A DNA stretch of 64,000 nt from Puniceibacterium antarcticum (GTDB lineage Bacteria > Pseudomonadota > Alphaproteobacteria > Rhodobacterales > Rhodobacteraceae): the NCBI RefSeq assembly GCF_002760615.1, contig NZ_AWWI01000016.1, forward strand, positions 1 through 64,000. Direction: 5' to 3'. The notes below the pieces were generated by a model. The model was not told the origin of the DNA. It was given only the letters and a program-made list of their open reading frames with translations, and searched no databases. A program made the translations under genes and the position numbers. This document shows positions 44,687 to 53,094 of this stretch, one piece after another; within the stretch, counting starts at the first letter, position 1; each line of letters opens with the position of its first letter.

Positions 44687-45196
44687 TCAGCCGCCAAAGA
44701 GACCGATCGCCGTTCCAAAGAAATAGCCGACGCTGACCATCGTGATTGCGTAGGCCGTGCCGCCTATGACATTCCAGCGCGTGAACTGGCGCAACCCCAT
44801 ATCCGAAAGGCCGGCGACAACCGGTACGATGGGCCGCAACGGACCAAGAAAATGCCCAATCACGATGCTTGCAGCACCGTATTTTGCAAAGAAACGCCTG
44901 CCCCGCGCGAGGTTCGCAACCGACAGAACCGCGCGCCCTTCACCAAAAAGCGTCTCGCCCTTGGTGCCGATCCAGAAACTGGCTTGTGAGCCGCAAATGG
45001 TGCCTATCCCGACAAACCAGATCATGTCGCCGATGTCGAAAATGCCCCGCGCCGCAAGCGCCCCACCCAGGACGACCACAACGGTCCCCGGTGAAAACAC
45101 ACTGGTCAGGACAAGCGCCTCGAAAAACGTCATCAGACCAATGACCCAGTACCCCCAGATCCCCATCGACCCGATGCTTGGCAGCAGACTACTCAT
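44687..45196 (-). CDS. DedA-family membrane protein
   Basis: This 169-aa membrane protein carries the VTT/SNARE-associated DedA core. A FFEALVLTSVFSPGTVVVVLGGALAA hairpin lies near residue 25 and FGEGRAVLSV precedes RGRRFFAKYGAASIVIGHFLGPLRPIVPVVAGLSDM near residue 95. The conserved Arg in GPLRP and the re-entrant Pro are present. DedA proteins handle polyprenyl-phosphate lipid transport and membrane potential. It is shorter than YqjA/YghB (about 220 aa) mainly at the N-terminus. Confidence 0.88.
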   Translation of the reverse strand: MSSLLPSIGSMGIWGYWVIGLMTFFEALVLTSVFSPGTVVVVLGGALAARGIFDIGDMIWFVGIGTICGSQASFWIGTKGETLFGEGRAVLSVANLARGRRFFAKYGAASIVIGHFLGPLRPIVPVVAGLSDMGLRQFTRWNVIGGTAYAITMVSVGYFFGTAIGLFGG

Positions 45197-45245
45197 CCGT
45201 CATGCGCCCAGTCGGATGCAAGGGGTGTATCGCTGCGTACATCTC

Positions 45246-45446
45246 TCAGGGCCCCCGTCGTTGCAGGATCGCTTCATGTGTACACCTGTGCTGGCCAGAC
45301 AACCACCAAGGTCCGCGCGCCAGAACCATGTCATGACTGCGCCGTCCTGCAATCGCGATGATCCTGACCTCTGATAGCGCAGACCCTTCGGACAGAACAC
45401 CGATCAGGCTCGTTGCCGTGATATCACGCTCTTGCTGATCTGGCAT
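45246..45446 (-). CDS. Small hypothetical protein upstream of dedA
   Basis: This is a 66-aa frame from ATG 45446 with a good GGAGG site 7 bp upstream. It begins MPDQQERDITATSLIGVL and includes VRIIAIAGRRSHDMVLARG. The ATG at 45509 is in frame but lacks a ribosome site. It ends 49 bp before dedA and would be cotranscribed. No family recognised; the call rests on the ribosome site and position only. Confidence 0.45.
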   Translation of the reverse strand: MPDQQERDITATSLIGVLSEGSALSEVRIIAIAGRRSHDMVLARGPWWLSGQHRCTHEAILQRRGP

Positions 45447-45799
45447 GTGACAACCTCCATTTCTGCATGGCGCGCTTTTGCTGAGCGGCACCGCAAATGT
45501 CCCCTGCATCTTGCCATAGACTCGGCAGATGCGTCAGAGCCAGTTCCACTGATCTAGCGACGAACTGACTGGCTTTCGAGGCTTAGAGCGTCCCGCCTTG
45601 AACCTGAAACACACTCATCGCTTTTCGCGTCGCAGGCGCAGCTGGCAGACAGCGCACAAGCGGGTCAAGTTCAAGGCGGGGCGCTTCAAGAATGCGACCC
45701 ATTTGCCGCGCCATTCCGCAGGATCTGGCGCACGCGACCGCAAGGGCTGTCCAGCGACAAACAAAGCCCGAAAACGCCACGAAATACCCCCCTGAATTT
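45447..45799. other. Spacer between the small ORF and the cyanate regulator
   Basis: Short overlapping frames occur (such as 45583-45825 reverse) but none has a credible start or family features. It probably contains the 3' end of the regulator transcript and the promoter of the dedA pair. Confidence 0.4.
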
Positions 45800-47656
45800 C
45801 TACCAATCCTCGGACGACAGCCCAAGTTTATGGATGCGTGAATAAAGGGTGGTGGGGCGTATCCCCATCAACGCTGCGGCACCATCGGCGCCAGAGACGC
45901 GGCCACCCGTCTCTTTCAGGCAGGCGATCATGTTGGCGATACGGATCTGTTCGATATCGGCCTCGGTCAAAAGTGTCGACGCACTGCGCAGGCTGGGGGC
46001 GGACGGGTTCTGAATATCGACCACCAGCTTGCCCCCATGGGACACGATAGCGCTGCGTTCAATGACATTGGCCAGTTCCCGGACATTCCCGGGCCAGTCA
46101 TACTGCTGCATCTTACGCATGATGCCTTCGGTGACAATCGGTTGCGGGCGCCCCAGCTTTTTGCAGGCCAGTGTTAAAAGATGTGACACCAGCGGCGGAA
46201 TGTCTGCACTGCGTTCACGCAGAGGCGTGCATTGTATGGGAAAGACGTTCAGAAACAGGACAAGGTCATGCCGCAACCGCCCGGCCTGCACTTCTCTTTC
46301 CAGATTCCGATTTGTCGACGCGATGACACGCAGATCAATCGCGCGCTCGCGGTCATCGCCCAGCCGGGTGACCGCCCGCCGTTGCAGCGTTTCCAGAATC
46401 TGCCCCTGCTGATGCAGCGGAATGTCCGCGATCTCATCAATGTAGAGCGTGCCGCCATGCGCCAGTTCCAGCTTGCCCGGCTTGTCACGTACCGCCCCGC
46501 TGAAGGCCCCGCGCACATGGCCAAACAATTCGCTCTCGATCATGTCCCCCGCCACGGCACCGCCTTTGAAGTGGATCATCGGGCGGCGGCTGCGACTGCT
46601 ATCGTTGTGAATGGCCGAGGCGACCAGCGATTTGCCGGTTCCGCTCTCTCCGGTGATCAGGACATTCGTGTCGGTGCGCGCCACCAGTTCGATCTGGGCA
46701 ATGACCTGACGGATGGCCGCCGAATGCCCGATGATGTCGTGGTGCGCGCGCTCGATGTTGATCGCCTCCTGCAGATAGGCATTTTCCTGCATAAGGCTGT
46801 CGCGCAAGGCGCCGACCTCTTCCATGGCATCACGCAGCTTGCGTTCACTCTCCCACCGCTCCGTGATGTCGCGAAAGATCACCACCGCCCCCACCAGAAC
46901 CTGACCTTCGTAGATCGGGGTCGACACGTATTCCACGCGGATCGGTCGGCCGTCCTTGCGCCAAAAGACTTCGTCGCCGATGCGGTTGACCTGCTCGAAC
47001 CGGAAAGACCGATAGATCGGGCAATGCTGCGATGGATAGACCGCCCCATTCAGGTGGTGATGGTGGATCATGTTGTGGATGTCGCGACCCAACAGATCAT
47101 CCGTCGTCCAGCCCAGCATTTCCTGCGCAGCGCGATTCACAAAGGTTGTCTTGCCATCCGCATTGACGCCATAGATTCCTTCGCCAGCCGCGTTGAGGAT
47201 CAGCTGGTTCTGACGTTCCAGTTCGGAAAAGAACGCCTGCGCGCGCTGCCATTCCAGCAGGCCGCCGCCATACATCTTGGCCGCCTCATCCAGTTCGGTG
47301 CGGTGGTCCAGCGCGTCGAGGTCGATGATATTGAGCAACAGCACCTCTGCCCCTGCATCAGGAAAGGGTCGCCCGTGCAGCTCGCAGTTCAGGCGACGGG
47401 ACTGCGCGGTTTGCAGTTCAACCCGGCGGGTCCAGGCCTCCTTGCGGTGAAACACCTCATCGATAAAAACGATCAGCTGGGTGAAATCCGCAGCAACACG
47501 TGGCGACAGCCGCGACCCCACCAGAGCGGCATCCTGAAACAGATCCACAGCCTCTGGTGTTGCGGCAAGGATGGTATCTGCACCCAGATCGACAAGCAGC
47601 GTCGGCCCAAAGGCGGCGCTCATCAGGGAATCGTGCTGTCTTGGCGTTTCGCTCAT
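45800..47656 (-). CDS. PAS-AAA+-Fis (NtrC-type) regulator, divergent from the cyanate operon
   Basis: The protein is 618 aa from ATG 47656 (a GTG at 47677 is also in frame). There are PAS-like sensor regions at about 1-120 and 150-290; the second contains VNADGKTTFVNRAAQEMLGW and RDITERWESER. The AAA+ domain has Walker A GESGTGKSLVASAIH near residue 334, GAFSGA, Walker B GGTLYIDEIADI and ASTNRNLEREV. A C-terminal Fis-type helix-turn-helix ends with GADGAAALMGIRPTTLYSRIHKLGL. GAFSGA replaces the usual GAFTGA sigma-54 contact loop. By position it controls the cyn genes and perhaps itself through the paired repeats at 47692-47723. Confidence 0.9.
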   Translation of the reverse strand: MSETPRQHDSLMSAAFGPTLLVDLGADTILAATPEAVDLFQDAALVGSRLSPRVAADFTQLIVFIDEVFHRKEAWTRRVELQTAQSRRLNCELHGRPFPDAGAEVLLLNIIDLDALDHRTELDEAAKMYGGGLLEWQRAQAFFSELERQNQLILNAAGEGIYGVNADGKTTFVNRAAQEMLGWTTDDLLGRDIHNMIHHHHLNGAVYPSQHCPIYRSFRFEQVNRIGDEVFWRKDGRPIRVEYVSTPIYEGQVLVGAVVIFRDITERWESERKLRDAMEEVGALRDSLMQENAYLQEAINIERAHHDIIGHSAAIRQVIAQIELVARTDTNVLITGESGTGKSLVASAIHNDSSRSRRPMIHFKGGAVAGDMIESELFGHVRGAFSGAVRDKPGKLELAHGGTLYIDEIADIPLHQQGQILETLQRRAVTRLGDDRERAIDLRVIASTNRNLEREVQAGRLRHDLVLFLNVFPIQCTPLRERSADIPPLVSHLLTLACKKLGRPQPIVTEGIMRKMQQYDWPGNVRELANVIERSAIVSHGGKLVVDIQNPSAPSLRSASTLLTEADIEQIRIANMIACLKETGGRVSGADGAAALMGIRPTTLYSRIHKLGLSSEDW

Positions 47657-47691
47657 CCGCGAACTGAACCCGGACACGGCAGGCAGAGCAA

Positions 47692-47723
47692 TACGAAAAA
47701 TCGTAAATTACGGAATTTCGTAA
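47692..47723. promoter_or_regulatory. Two adjacent inverted repeats, probable regulator binding sites
   Basis: TACGA-AAAA-TCGTA (47692-47705) and TTACG-GAATTT-CGTAA (47708-47723) share a TACG half-site and have centres 17 bp apart. They lie between the divergent regulator and cynA, just upstream of the promoter candidate at 47737. They are likely targets of the Fis-type HTH of the divergent regulator; that is inferred from position. Confidence 0.6.
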
Positions 47724-47736
47724 AGCGTCGATAGCG

Positions 47737-47764
47737 TTAACATGACCTAGGATACTGAAATAAT
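47737..47764 (+). promoter_or_regulatory. Candidate sigma-70 promoter for the cyanate operon
   Basis: TTAACA (47737-47742) and AATAAT (47759-47764) are separated by 16 bp and point toward cynA, leaving a leader of about 90 bases. I found no rightward GG-N10-GC pair typical of sigma-54 promoters in 47657-47857. Confidence 0.4.
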
Positions 47765-47857
47765 TCATGAATATTGATTTCACCTTTTCCCGTCCACTCC
47801 CTTCTGAAAGCTTGGCCCGTCCGCCAACATTAACCAAACCATGCATTGGAGTGTGCG

Positions 47858-49240
47858 ATGACCATCAAAAGCCTCGGAAATCCGTTCTCGTCGAAGACCG
47901 ATCTGCGGCACGGCGCCGACTGCGGTTGCAGCAGCTGCGTCACCACCGCAGTTGCAGGCACAGACCCCATCGACCTTTCGACCTCTGAAGGCATGCTGGA
48001 ACGCGCTGTCGAAAGCGCGATTGTGCGCTCTGTCTTTGGCCAAAGCGATATTGGGCGTCGGTCCTTCATGGGGATGATGGGCGGCTCCACGATGGCGGCG
48101 GCGCTGGCTTCGGTATTTCCGATGAACGCGGCAAAGGCCGCGATCCTCGACAATCTCGGCACGCCGGAAAAGACCGACCTGAACATCGGGTTTGTGCCGA
48201 TCACCTGCGCCACTCCGATCATCATGGCGGAACCTCTGGGCTTTTATGAACGCTACGGCCTGAACGCGCGGGTGATCAAGACCGCAGGCTGGGCGGTCGC
48301 ACGGGACAAGTCTTTGGCAGGCGAATACGACGCCAGCCACATGCTGACACCCATGCCACTGGCGATGACGCTGGGGGCCGGGTCGGTGGCTGAACCCTAC
48401 ATCATGCCCGCCGTGGAAAACATCAACGGGCAGGCCATCGTGCTGTCGAACCAGCACCTGGACAAGCGCGATCCTGCCCAGTGGAAGGGTTTCACCTTTG
48501 GCGTGCCTTTCGAATATTCGATGCACAATTTCCTGCTGCGCTACTACGTGGCCGAATTCGGCCTCGACCCGGATGTCGACATTCAGATCCGCGTCGTCCC
48601 ACCTCCCGAAATGGTGGCGAACCTGCGCGCCGGAAACCTTGATGGTTATCTCTCGCCGGATCCGTTCAACCAGCGCGCGGTCTACGAAGGCATCGGATTC
48701 ATCCACCTGCTGACCAAGGAAATATGGGAAGGCCACCCTTGCTGTGCCTTTGCAGCACCGCTGTCGTTTGCAACGGAATTGCCCAACACCTATGGCGCGC
48801 TGCTGAAGTCTATCATCGACGCGACCCAATACGCGAGCAAGCCAGAAAACCGCAAGGAAATCTCGGCGGCCATCGCACCGACCAACTACCTCAACCAGCC
48901 TGTGACGGTGATCGAACAGGTGCTGACCGGCACCTATGCCGACGGGCTGGGCGAGGTAAAGCAGGTGCCAGACAGAATCGACTTCGACCCCTTCCCCTGG
49001 CATTCGATGGGCGTCTGGATCCTCACGCAGATGAAGCGCTGGGGCTATATCGAGAACGAGATCGACTACAAGGCCGTGGCCGAACAGGTCTACCTAGCCG
49101 CCGATTGCAAGAAGGTGATGAACGATCTGGGCTACGAGGCGCCTGACGTCACCTACAAGTCGCACATGATCATGGGCAAGACCTTCGATCCCGCCACGCC
49201 CGAGGCCTATGTCGACAGCTTCGCGATCAAGAAGGGCTAA
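47858..49240 (+). CDS. cynA: Cyanate/nitrate-type ABC transporter substrate-binding protein
   Basis: The protein is 460 aa from ATG 47858 (GGAG six bases upstream). It is a NrtA/CmpA/CynA-family protein: DLNIGFVPITCATPIIMAEPLGFYERYGL near residue 108 and AREYDASHMLTPMPLAM-like text (GEYDASHMLTPMPLAM) near residue 160. An N-terminal extension has a CGCSSC cluster (about 22-27), then a twin-arginine motif IGRRSFMGMM near residue 68 and an Ala-rich stretch, so export is probably Tat-dependent with an unusually long n-region. Placement beside cyanase makes cyanate the likely ligand; nitrate or bicarbonate cannot be excluded. Confidence 0.87.
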   Translation: MTIKSLGNPFSSKTDLRHGADCGCSSCVTTAVAGTDPIDLSTSEGMLERAVESAIVRSVFGQSDIGRRSFMGMMGGSTMAAALASVFPMNAAKAAILDNLGTPEKTDLNIGFVPITCATPIIMAEPLGFYERYGLNARVIKTAGWAVARDKSLAGEYDASHMLTPMPLAMTLGAGSVAEPYIMPAVENINGQAIVLSNQHLDKRDPAQWKGFTFGVPFEYSMHNFLLRYYVAEFGLDPDVDIQIRVVPPPEMVANLRAGNLDGYLSPDPFNQRAVYEGIGFIHLLTKEIWEGHPCCAFAAPLSFATELPNTYGALLKSIIDATQYASKPENRKEISAAIAPTNYLNQPVTVIEQVLTGTYADGLGEVKQVPDRIDFDPFPWHSMGVWILTQMKRWGYIENEIDYKAVAEQVYLAADCKKVMNDLGYEAPDVTYKSHMIMGKTFDPATPEAYVDSFAIKKG

Positions 49241-49243
49241 GGT

Positions 49244-50077
49244 ATGGCCAAGCTGAGCCTGAACCAACGCGCGGCCCTTCTGTCTGTCATCCTGCTGGTG
49301 GTCACCATCCTGATCTGGGAGGCCGCCATTCCGGCACAGCAGGCCGTGGGTGAACTGACCGAATACGAACGCCTGACCGGCGGCGGCGCACCCAGGGCGG
49401 GCGTTCCCGCCCCCAGTCAGGTGATCGTCAAAGCATGGGAAGAGCTGAGCAATCCGTTCTACGATGCAGGCCCCAACGACAAGGGGATCGGCATCCAGAT
49501 CGGGTATTCGCTCTACCGGGTTCTGACGGGGTATCTGCTGGCGGCGCTGGTCGCCATTCCTCTGGGATTCCTCATCGGGATGAGCCAAGTGGCCTTCAAG
49601 GCACTGAACCCGTTCATTCAGGTGCTGCGGCCGATCTCTCCGCTGGCATGGATGCCGCTGGCCCTGTTCATCATCCAGGATTCAGAGGCCTCGGCGATCT
49701 TTGTGATCTTCATCTGTTCGATCTGGCCCATGCTGATCAACACCGCCTTTGGCGTGGCAGGGGTCCGTCAGGACTGGGTGAACGTGGCGCGCACCCATGA
49801 ACTCGGGCATCTGCGCACCGCCTTCACCGTCATCCTGCCGGCCGCCGCGCCGACCATCGTGACCGGCATGCGCATCTCCATCGGCATCGCCTGGCTGGTG
49901 ATCGTCGCGGCAGAGATGCTCGTTGGGGGAACAGGCATCGGCTACTACGTCTGGAACGAATGGAACAACCTCGACCTCACCTCTGTGGTCTTTTCGATCC
50001 TGATGATCGGTATCGTCGGCATGCTGCTGGATTGTGCCTTTGGCGTCGTGCAGCGCGCCGTGGCCTATGTGGAATAA
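49244..50077 (+). CDS. cynB: Cyanate/nitrate-type ABC transporter permease
   Basis: This 277-aa permease has about six helices and the coupling loop NVARTHELGHLRTAFTVILPAAAPTIVTGMRI near residue 182, like NrtB/CynB. A GYLLAALVAIPLGFLIG helix lies near residue 95 and PISPLAWMPLALFII near residue 130. It starts 3 bp after the binding-protein stop and is followed 11 bp later by the ATPase. Confidence 0.88.
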   Translation: MAKLSLNQRAALLSVILLVVTILIWEAAIPAQQAVGELTEYERLTGGGAPRAGVPAPSQVIVKAWEELSNPFYDAGPNDKGIGIQIGYSLYRVLTGYLLAALVAIPLGFLIGMSQVAFKALNPFIQVLRPISPLAWMPLALFIIQDSEASAIFVIFICSIWPMLINTAFGVAGVRQDWVNVARTHELGHLRTAFTVILPAAAPTIVTGMRISIGIAWLVIVAAEMLVGGTGIGYYVWNEWNNLDLTSVVFSILMIGIVGMLLDCAFGVVQRAVAYVE

Positions 50078-50088
50078 GGAATGTGCGG

Positions 50089-50997
50089 ATGTCCAAACCG
50101 TTTCTAAGCGTTGAAAACCTGACGCAGATCTATCCTGACGGTCAGGGCGGCGATCTGACTGTGTTCGAGGATGCCACCTTCGGCGTCGAAAAGGGCGAAT
50201 TCGTCGTCATTCTGGGCCATTCCGGCTGTGGAAAATCGACGATTATGAACATCCTCGCGGGTCTGGCCGAACCATCCAGCGGTGTGGTCAAGATGGACGG
50301 GTTCGAAGTGTCGGGCCCCTCGCTGGATCGCGGCGTGGTGTTCCAGAACTATTCTCTGCTGCCCTGGCTCAGCACGCTCAAGAACGTGACCTTCGGCGTC
50401 GCCGCCCGCCATCCTGAATGGTCCAGACAGCAGGTCATCGACCATTCAAAGAACTACCTCGCCATGGTCGGGCTCGAAGGCGACGTGATTCACCGCAAAC
50501 CCTCGCAACTGTCGGGTGGGATGCGCCAGCGGGTGTCCATCGCGCGGGCCTTTGCCAACCACCCCAAGCTTTTGCTTCTCGATGAACCCTTCGGCGCGCT
50601 TGATGCGCTGACCCGGGGCACCATTCAGGACGAGCTGCTCAAGATCTGGGGCGGCACCGAACAGACGGTGTTCATGATCACGCATGATATCGACGAGGCG
50701 ATCCTGCTCGCCGACCGCATCCTTCTGATGTCCAACGGCCCCTTTGCACGCGTGGCGGAATCGGTCGAAATCACGATCCCCAGGCCGCGCAACCGCACCG
50801 ATATCGTCGAACATGCCAACTACTACGCCATCCGCAACCACCTCGTGCACTTCCTCGGCCAGCGCTCGAAAGAGATTTCCGGCAAGGCCAAAGGGTCTGC
50901 GACCAACCGGCCCGAAACGGTGCGGATCGACAGGACCGGTCCCGCGGCCGACGGGCCCGGCGATGCGCCGCGTCGGCTGCGCGCCGTGATCACCTGA
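50089..50997 (+). CDS. cynD: Cyanate/nitrate-type ABC transporter ATP-binding protein
   Basis: The protein is 302 aa from ATG 50089 (AAGGA upstream). Walker A is GHSGCGKSTIMN near residue 42, Q-loop VVFQNYSLLPWLSTLKNV near residue 83, signature LSGGMRQRVSIARAF near residue 142, Walker B LLLLDEPFGALD and the H-loop ITHDIDEAI. It matches NrtD/CynD. A tail of about 45 residues after the ATPase core is Pro/Arg/Gly-rich and not part of the domain. It completes the importer just before cyanase. Confidence 0.88.
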   Translation: MSKPFLSVENLTQIYPDGQGGDLTVFEDATFGVEKGEFVVILGHSGCGKSTIMNILAGLAEPSSGVVKMDGFEVSGPSLDRGVVFQNYSLLPWLSTLKNVTFGVAARHPEWSRQQVIDHSKNYLAMVGLEGDVIHRKPSQLSGGMRQRVSIARAFANHPKLLLLDEPFGALDALTRGTIQDELLKIWGGTEQTVFMITHDIDEAILLADRILLMSNGPFARVAESVEITIPRPRNRTDIVEHANYYAIRNHLVHFLGQRSKEISGKAKGSATNRPETVRIDRTGPAADGPGDAPRRLRAVIT

Positions 50998-51033
50998 GCA
51001 TCGCCCCTTTTCACCACGACAAGAGAAACCACC

Positions 51034-51504
51034 ATGAAAGACCAATATGCCATGACTGACACGATGACCAAGGAAGATGTCACCGCCATGATCCTGTCGG
51101 CCAAGAAGCAGGCCGGCATGACCTGGGAAAGCATTGCAGAAAAAATCGGGATGTCCCCGGTCTGGACCCATTCCGCGGCAATGGGCATGAACGCCTTTCC
51201 CCCCGAAAAGGCCAAACTGATGGTCAGCGTCATGGGCCTGCCCCAAGGGGCAGAGGCCCTGCTGGCCGAAAGCCCGACCAAGATCTGGACACAGGCGGTG
51301 CCGACCGATCCCTGCATCTATCGTTTTTACGAAATCGTCGGGGTCTACGGCCCGACCCTCAAGGCGCTGATTCAGGAAAAGTTCGGCGACGGCATCATGT
51401 CCGCAATCGACTTCGACATGTCCGTCACCCGCGTCGAACACCCAAAGGGCGACCGGGTCAAGGTCGAGATGTCCGGCAAATACCTCGGCTACAACAGCTG
51501 GTAA
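51034..51504 (+). CDS. cynS: Cyanase (cyanate hydratase)
   Basis: The 156-aa enzyme converts cyanate and bicarbonate to ammonia and CO2 in the cytoplasm. The catalytic triad of the family is intact: Arg97 and Glu100 in CIYRFYEIVG and Ser123 in GIMSAIDFDM, each one position beyond E. coli CynS. The N-terminal helical domain carries AKKQAGMTWESIAEKIGMSP, and the C-terminus ends in KVEMSGKYLGYNSW, the standard ending. It is the last gene of the operon behind the transporter. Confidence 0.97.
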   Translation: MKDQYAMTDTMTKEDVTAMILSAKKQAGMTWESIAEKIGMSPVWTHSAAMGMNAFPPEKAKLMVSVMGLPQGAEALLAESPTKIWTQAVPTDPCIYRFYEIVGVYGPTLKALIQEKFGDGIMSAIDFDMSVTRVEHPKGDRVKVEMSGKYLGYNSW

Positions 51505-51510
51505 AACTGC

Positions 51511-51530
51511 GGGGCAGCTTCGGCTGCCCC
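51511..51530 (+). terminator. UUCG-loop hairpin after cynS
   Basis: GGGGCAGC and GCTGCCCC are perfect arms around a TTCG tetraloop, starting 6 bp after the cynS stop. No T run follows, but the stem is very stable. Confidence 0.7.
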
Positions 51531-51633
51531 CGACGGCGCGCGAGGTTCAGACAGGCCCTGCAAGCACCGTTCGCGCCATCAAGAGCTTCCAAAGCACAGA
51601 CCTGTCAGCATCGCGGCACCGCTGCGAAACCCA

Positions 51634-52860
51634 TCACACCCCGTCAAACGCCCCCGGCTCCATCTCTTCCCAGAAGGCGACGATGGCCTTTAGGTTCGCC
51701 GCCGAACTCCAGCCGTTGCGGGCGAAATCCGCACGGTCCCCGGCGTCGCGCACCCGCGCCACAAACAGCCGCTTGTCGGCATCGCGCTGCGTGGGGCTGC
51801 GTCCTGCAACCAGAGTTTGCACCCGCGCCATCTGCGCCGCGCGCGCTTGCCGCCTGCGGCTCAGTTCGGCGTCCCGCTCCGGTCCTTGCGGCCCCGGCTC
51901 CGCAACCGGCTCAGCCTTTGGCGCGTCGCGGTAATCGCCCTTCAACGCAGCCGTCAGATAGCGCACCGGGCTTTCCACGCCGCTGCGCCCGTCAAGATAG
52001 TCCAGCTTTTCGCGCACATAGTCTTCGTCATGTTCGGCGATCCACTGCCGCGCCAGGCGGTCACTGACCCCAACCGCAACCAGCCGGTGATAGACCACGC
52101 CCTGCCGCACACCTTCGCCATCATCAATATCCAGCATCGCCAGCTGCGGGTTCTCGCGAATGCGGAACCGCACTTCGGTCACCTGTCGGCCCATCTTGCG
52201 AAACTCGGGCACCAGCAGGATGTTCGACGTCTTGTTGACCTCGTTCACCGCCGGCTTGATCACCTTGGCATTCAGATGTTTGAAGCTCTCGTAATATTCG
52301 CTGCCATCGACGCCCATCAGTCGACGGAACAGATCAATCGGCCACCAGCCCGTGCTCCCCGTGCGCACGAAGCGATAGCAGTTCTCATACAGCGCCAGCG
52401 CATGCCCGCTGGTGAAGCGCCGCTGGATGTTGAGGTTGATCAGCGCGAATACCTTCGGGTCGTGCAGTTTTTCGGCCAGCGCGGGCGAATAGGCATATTC
52501 ACAAATCCCGGCCTTGAGCTTCGCATAGGACAGCAGCGAACTCACGCCCCACTCCTGCCGCCCCTCAGTGTCGAGCATGTCCCATTCCGCCGTCGTCTCG
52601 GCCAGACTGCGCAGGGATTGTTTCAGCGTGTCCATGTCGTTGGAATTGTAGCCCACCATCAGGCACAGCGTACGCGCATCGATCTGATGTTTGGGCTTCG
52701 TGATCAAAGAGTCATAGGCATTCAGCAACAGCACATTGGACAGCTTGCGCTGCAGCAGTGTGAGCTTGCCCGAGACGTGGATCGCGGCCACATTCTTTTT
52801 CACCGATTGCCGCCGCAGCGGTCCGGTCAGCCTGTCCTGCGGGACTGTCTTCTGCGCCAT
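51634..52860 (-). CDS. Plasmid replication initiator protein (Rep_3/RepB-like)
   Basis: The protein is 408 aa from ATG 52860 (AAGAGGG upstream); the frame extends to 52932 without a better site. An N-terminal winged helix starts VAAIHVSGKLTLLQRKLSNVLL near residue 25. The second winged-helix region follows with SGHALALYENCYRFV near residue 170 and the FKHLNAKVIKPAVNEVNKTS helix near residue 215. Two winged-helix domains recognising iterons are the layout of Rep_3 initiators, and iterons lie directly upstream. Roseobacter plasmids use several initiator types; which compatibility group this belongs to cannot be told here. The C-terminal 100 residues are Arg/Glu-rich. Confidence 0.85.
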   Translation of the reverse strand: MAQKTVPQDRLTGPLRRQSVKKNVAAIHVSGKLTLLQRKLSNVLLLNAYDSLITKPKHQIDARTLCLMVGYNSNDMDTLKQSLRSLAETTAEWDMLDTEGRQEWGVSSLLSYAKLKAGICEYAYSPALAEKLHDPKVFALINLNIQRRFTSGHALALYENCYRFVRTGSTGWWPIDLFRRLMGVDGSEYYESFKHLNAKVIKPAVNEVNKTSNILLVPEFRKMGRQVTEVRFRIRENPQLAMLDIDDGEGVRQGVVYHRLVAVGVSDRLARQWIAEHDEDYVREKLDYLDGRSGVESPVRYLTAALKGDYRDAPKAEPVAEPGPQGPERDAELSRRRQARAAQMARVQTLVAGRSPTQRDADKRLFVARVRDAGDRADFARNGWSSAANLKAIVAFWEEMEPGAFDGV

Positions 52861-52958
52861 CGCTCTGCCCTCTTGCCGTGTCCGCTGATCCGGATCTGTC
52901 ACGGTCTTCTGCTCGCTTCTATCATGCCTCAATAGGCACCTGACGACAATTCCTCTTT

Positions 52959-53001
52959 GGGGACCCGTTTACGGTAGGGCATCATCCCGCAAACGGGTTC
53001 C
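52959..53001. repeat. Inverted pair of iteron-like sites near the initiator gene
   Basis: The stretch CCGTAAACGGGTCCCC on the minus strand (52959-52974) and CCCGCAAACGGGTTCC on the plus strand (52986-53001) face each other. They carry the same AAACGGGT core as the tandem iterons at 53139-53204. Lying about 100 bp before the initiator start, they may be the site where Rep represses its own gene. Confidence 0.6.
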
Positions 53002-53094
53002 TATGGTTGAAATGCGTGCTTGCAAGCGGGATTTTAGGCTGCCGGACTCATGCAACAGGCCGAAACAGACTCTGTTTGATGCACTTGGCCCCCC

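Noticed and set aside
44412-44989. Short plus-strand frames before and opposite dedA
   Set aside because: No ribosome site or family features; they overlap the dedA coding region or AT-rich spacer.
47657-47857. Sigma-54 promoter for cynA
   Set aside because: No rightward GG-N10-GC pair was found; TTGGCCCG at about 47813 has no matching -12 element.
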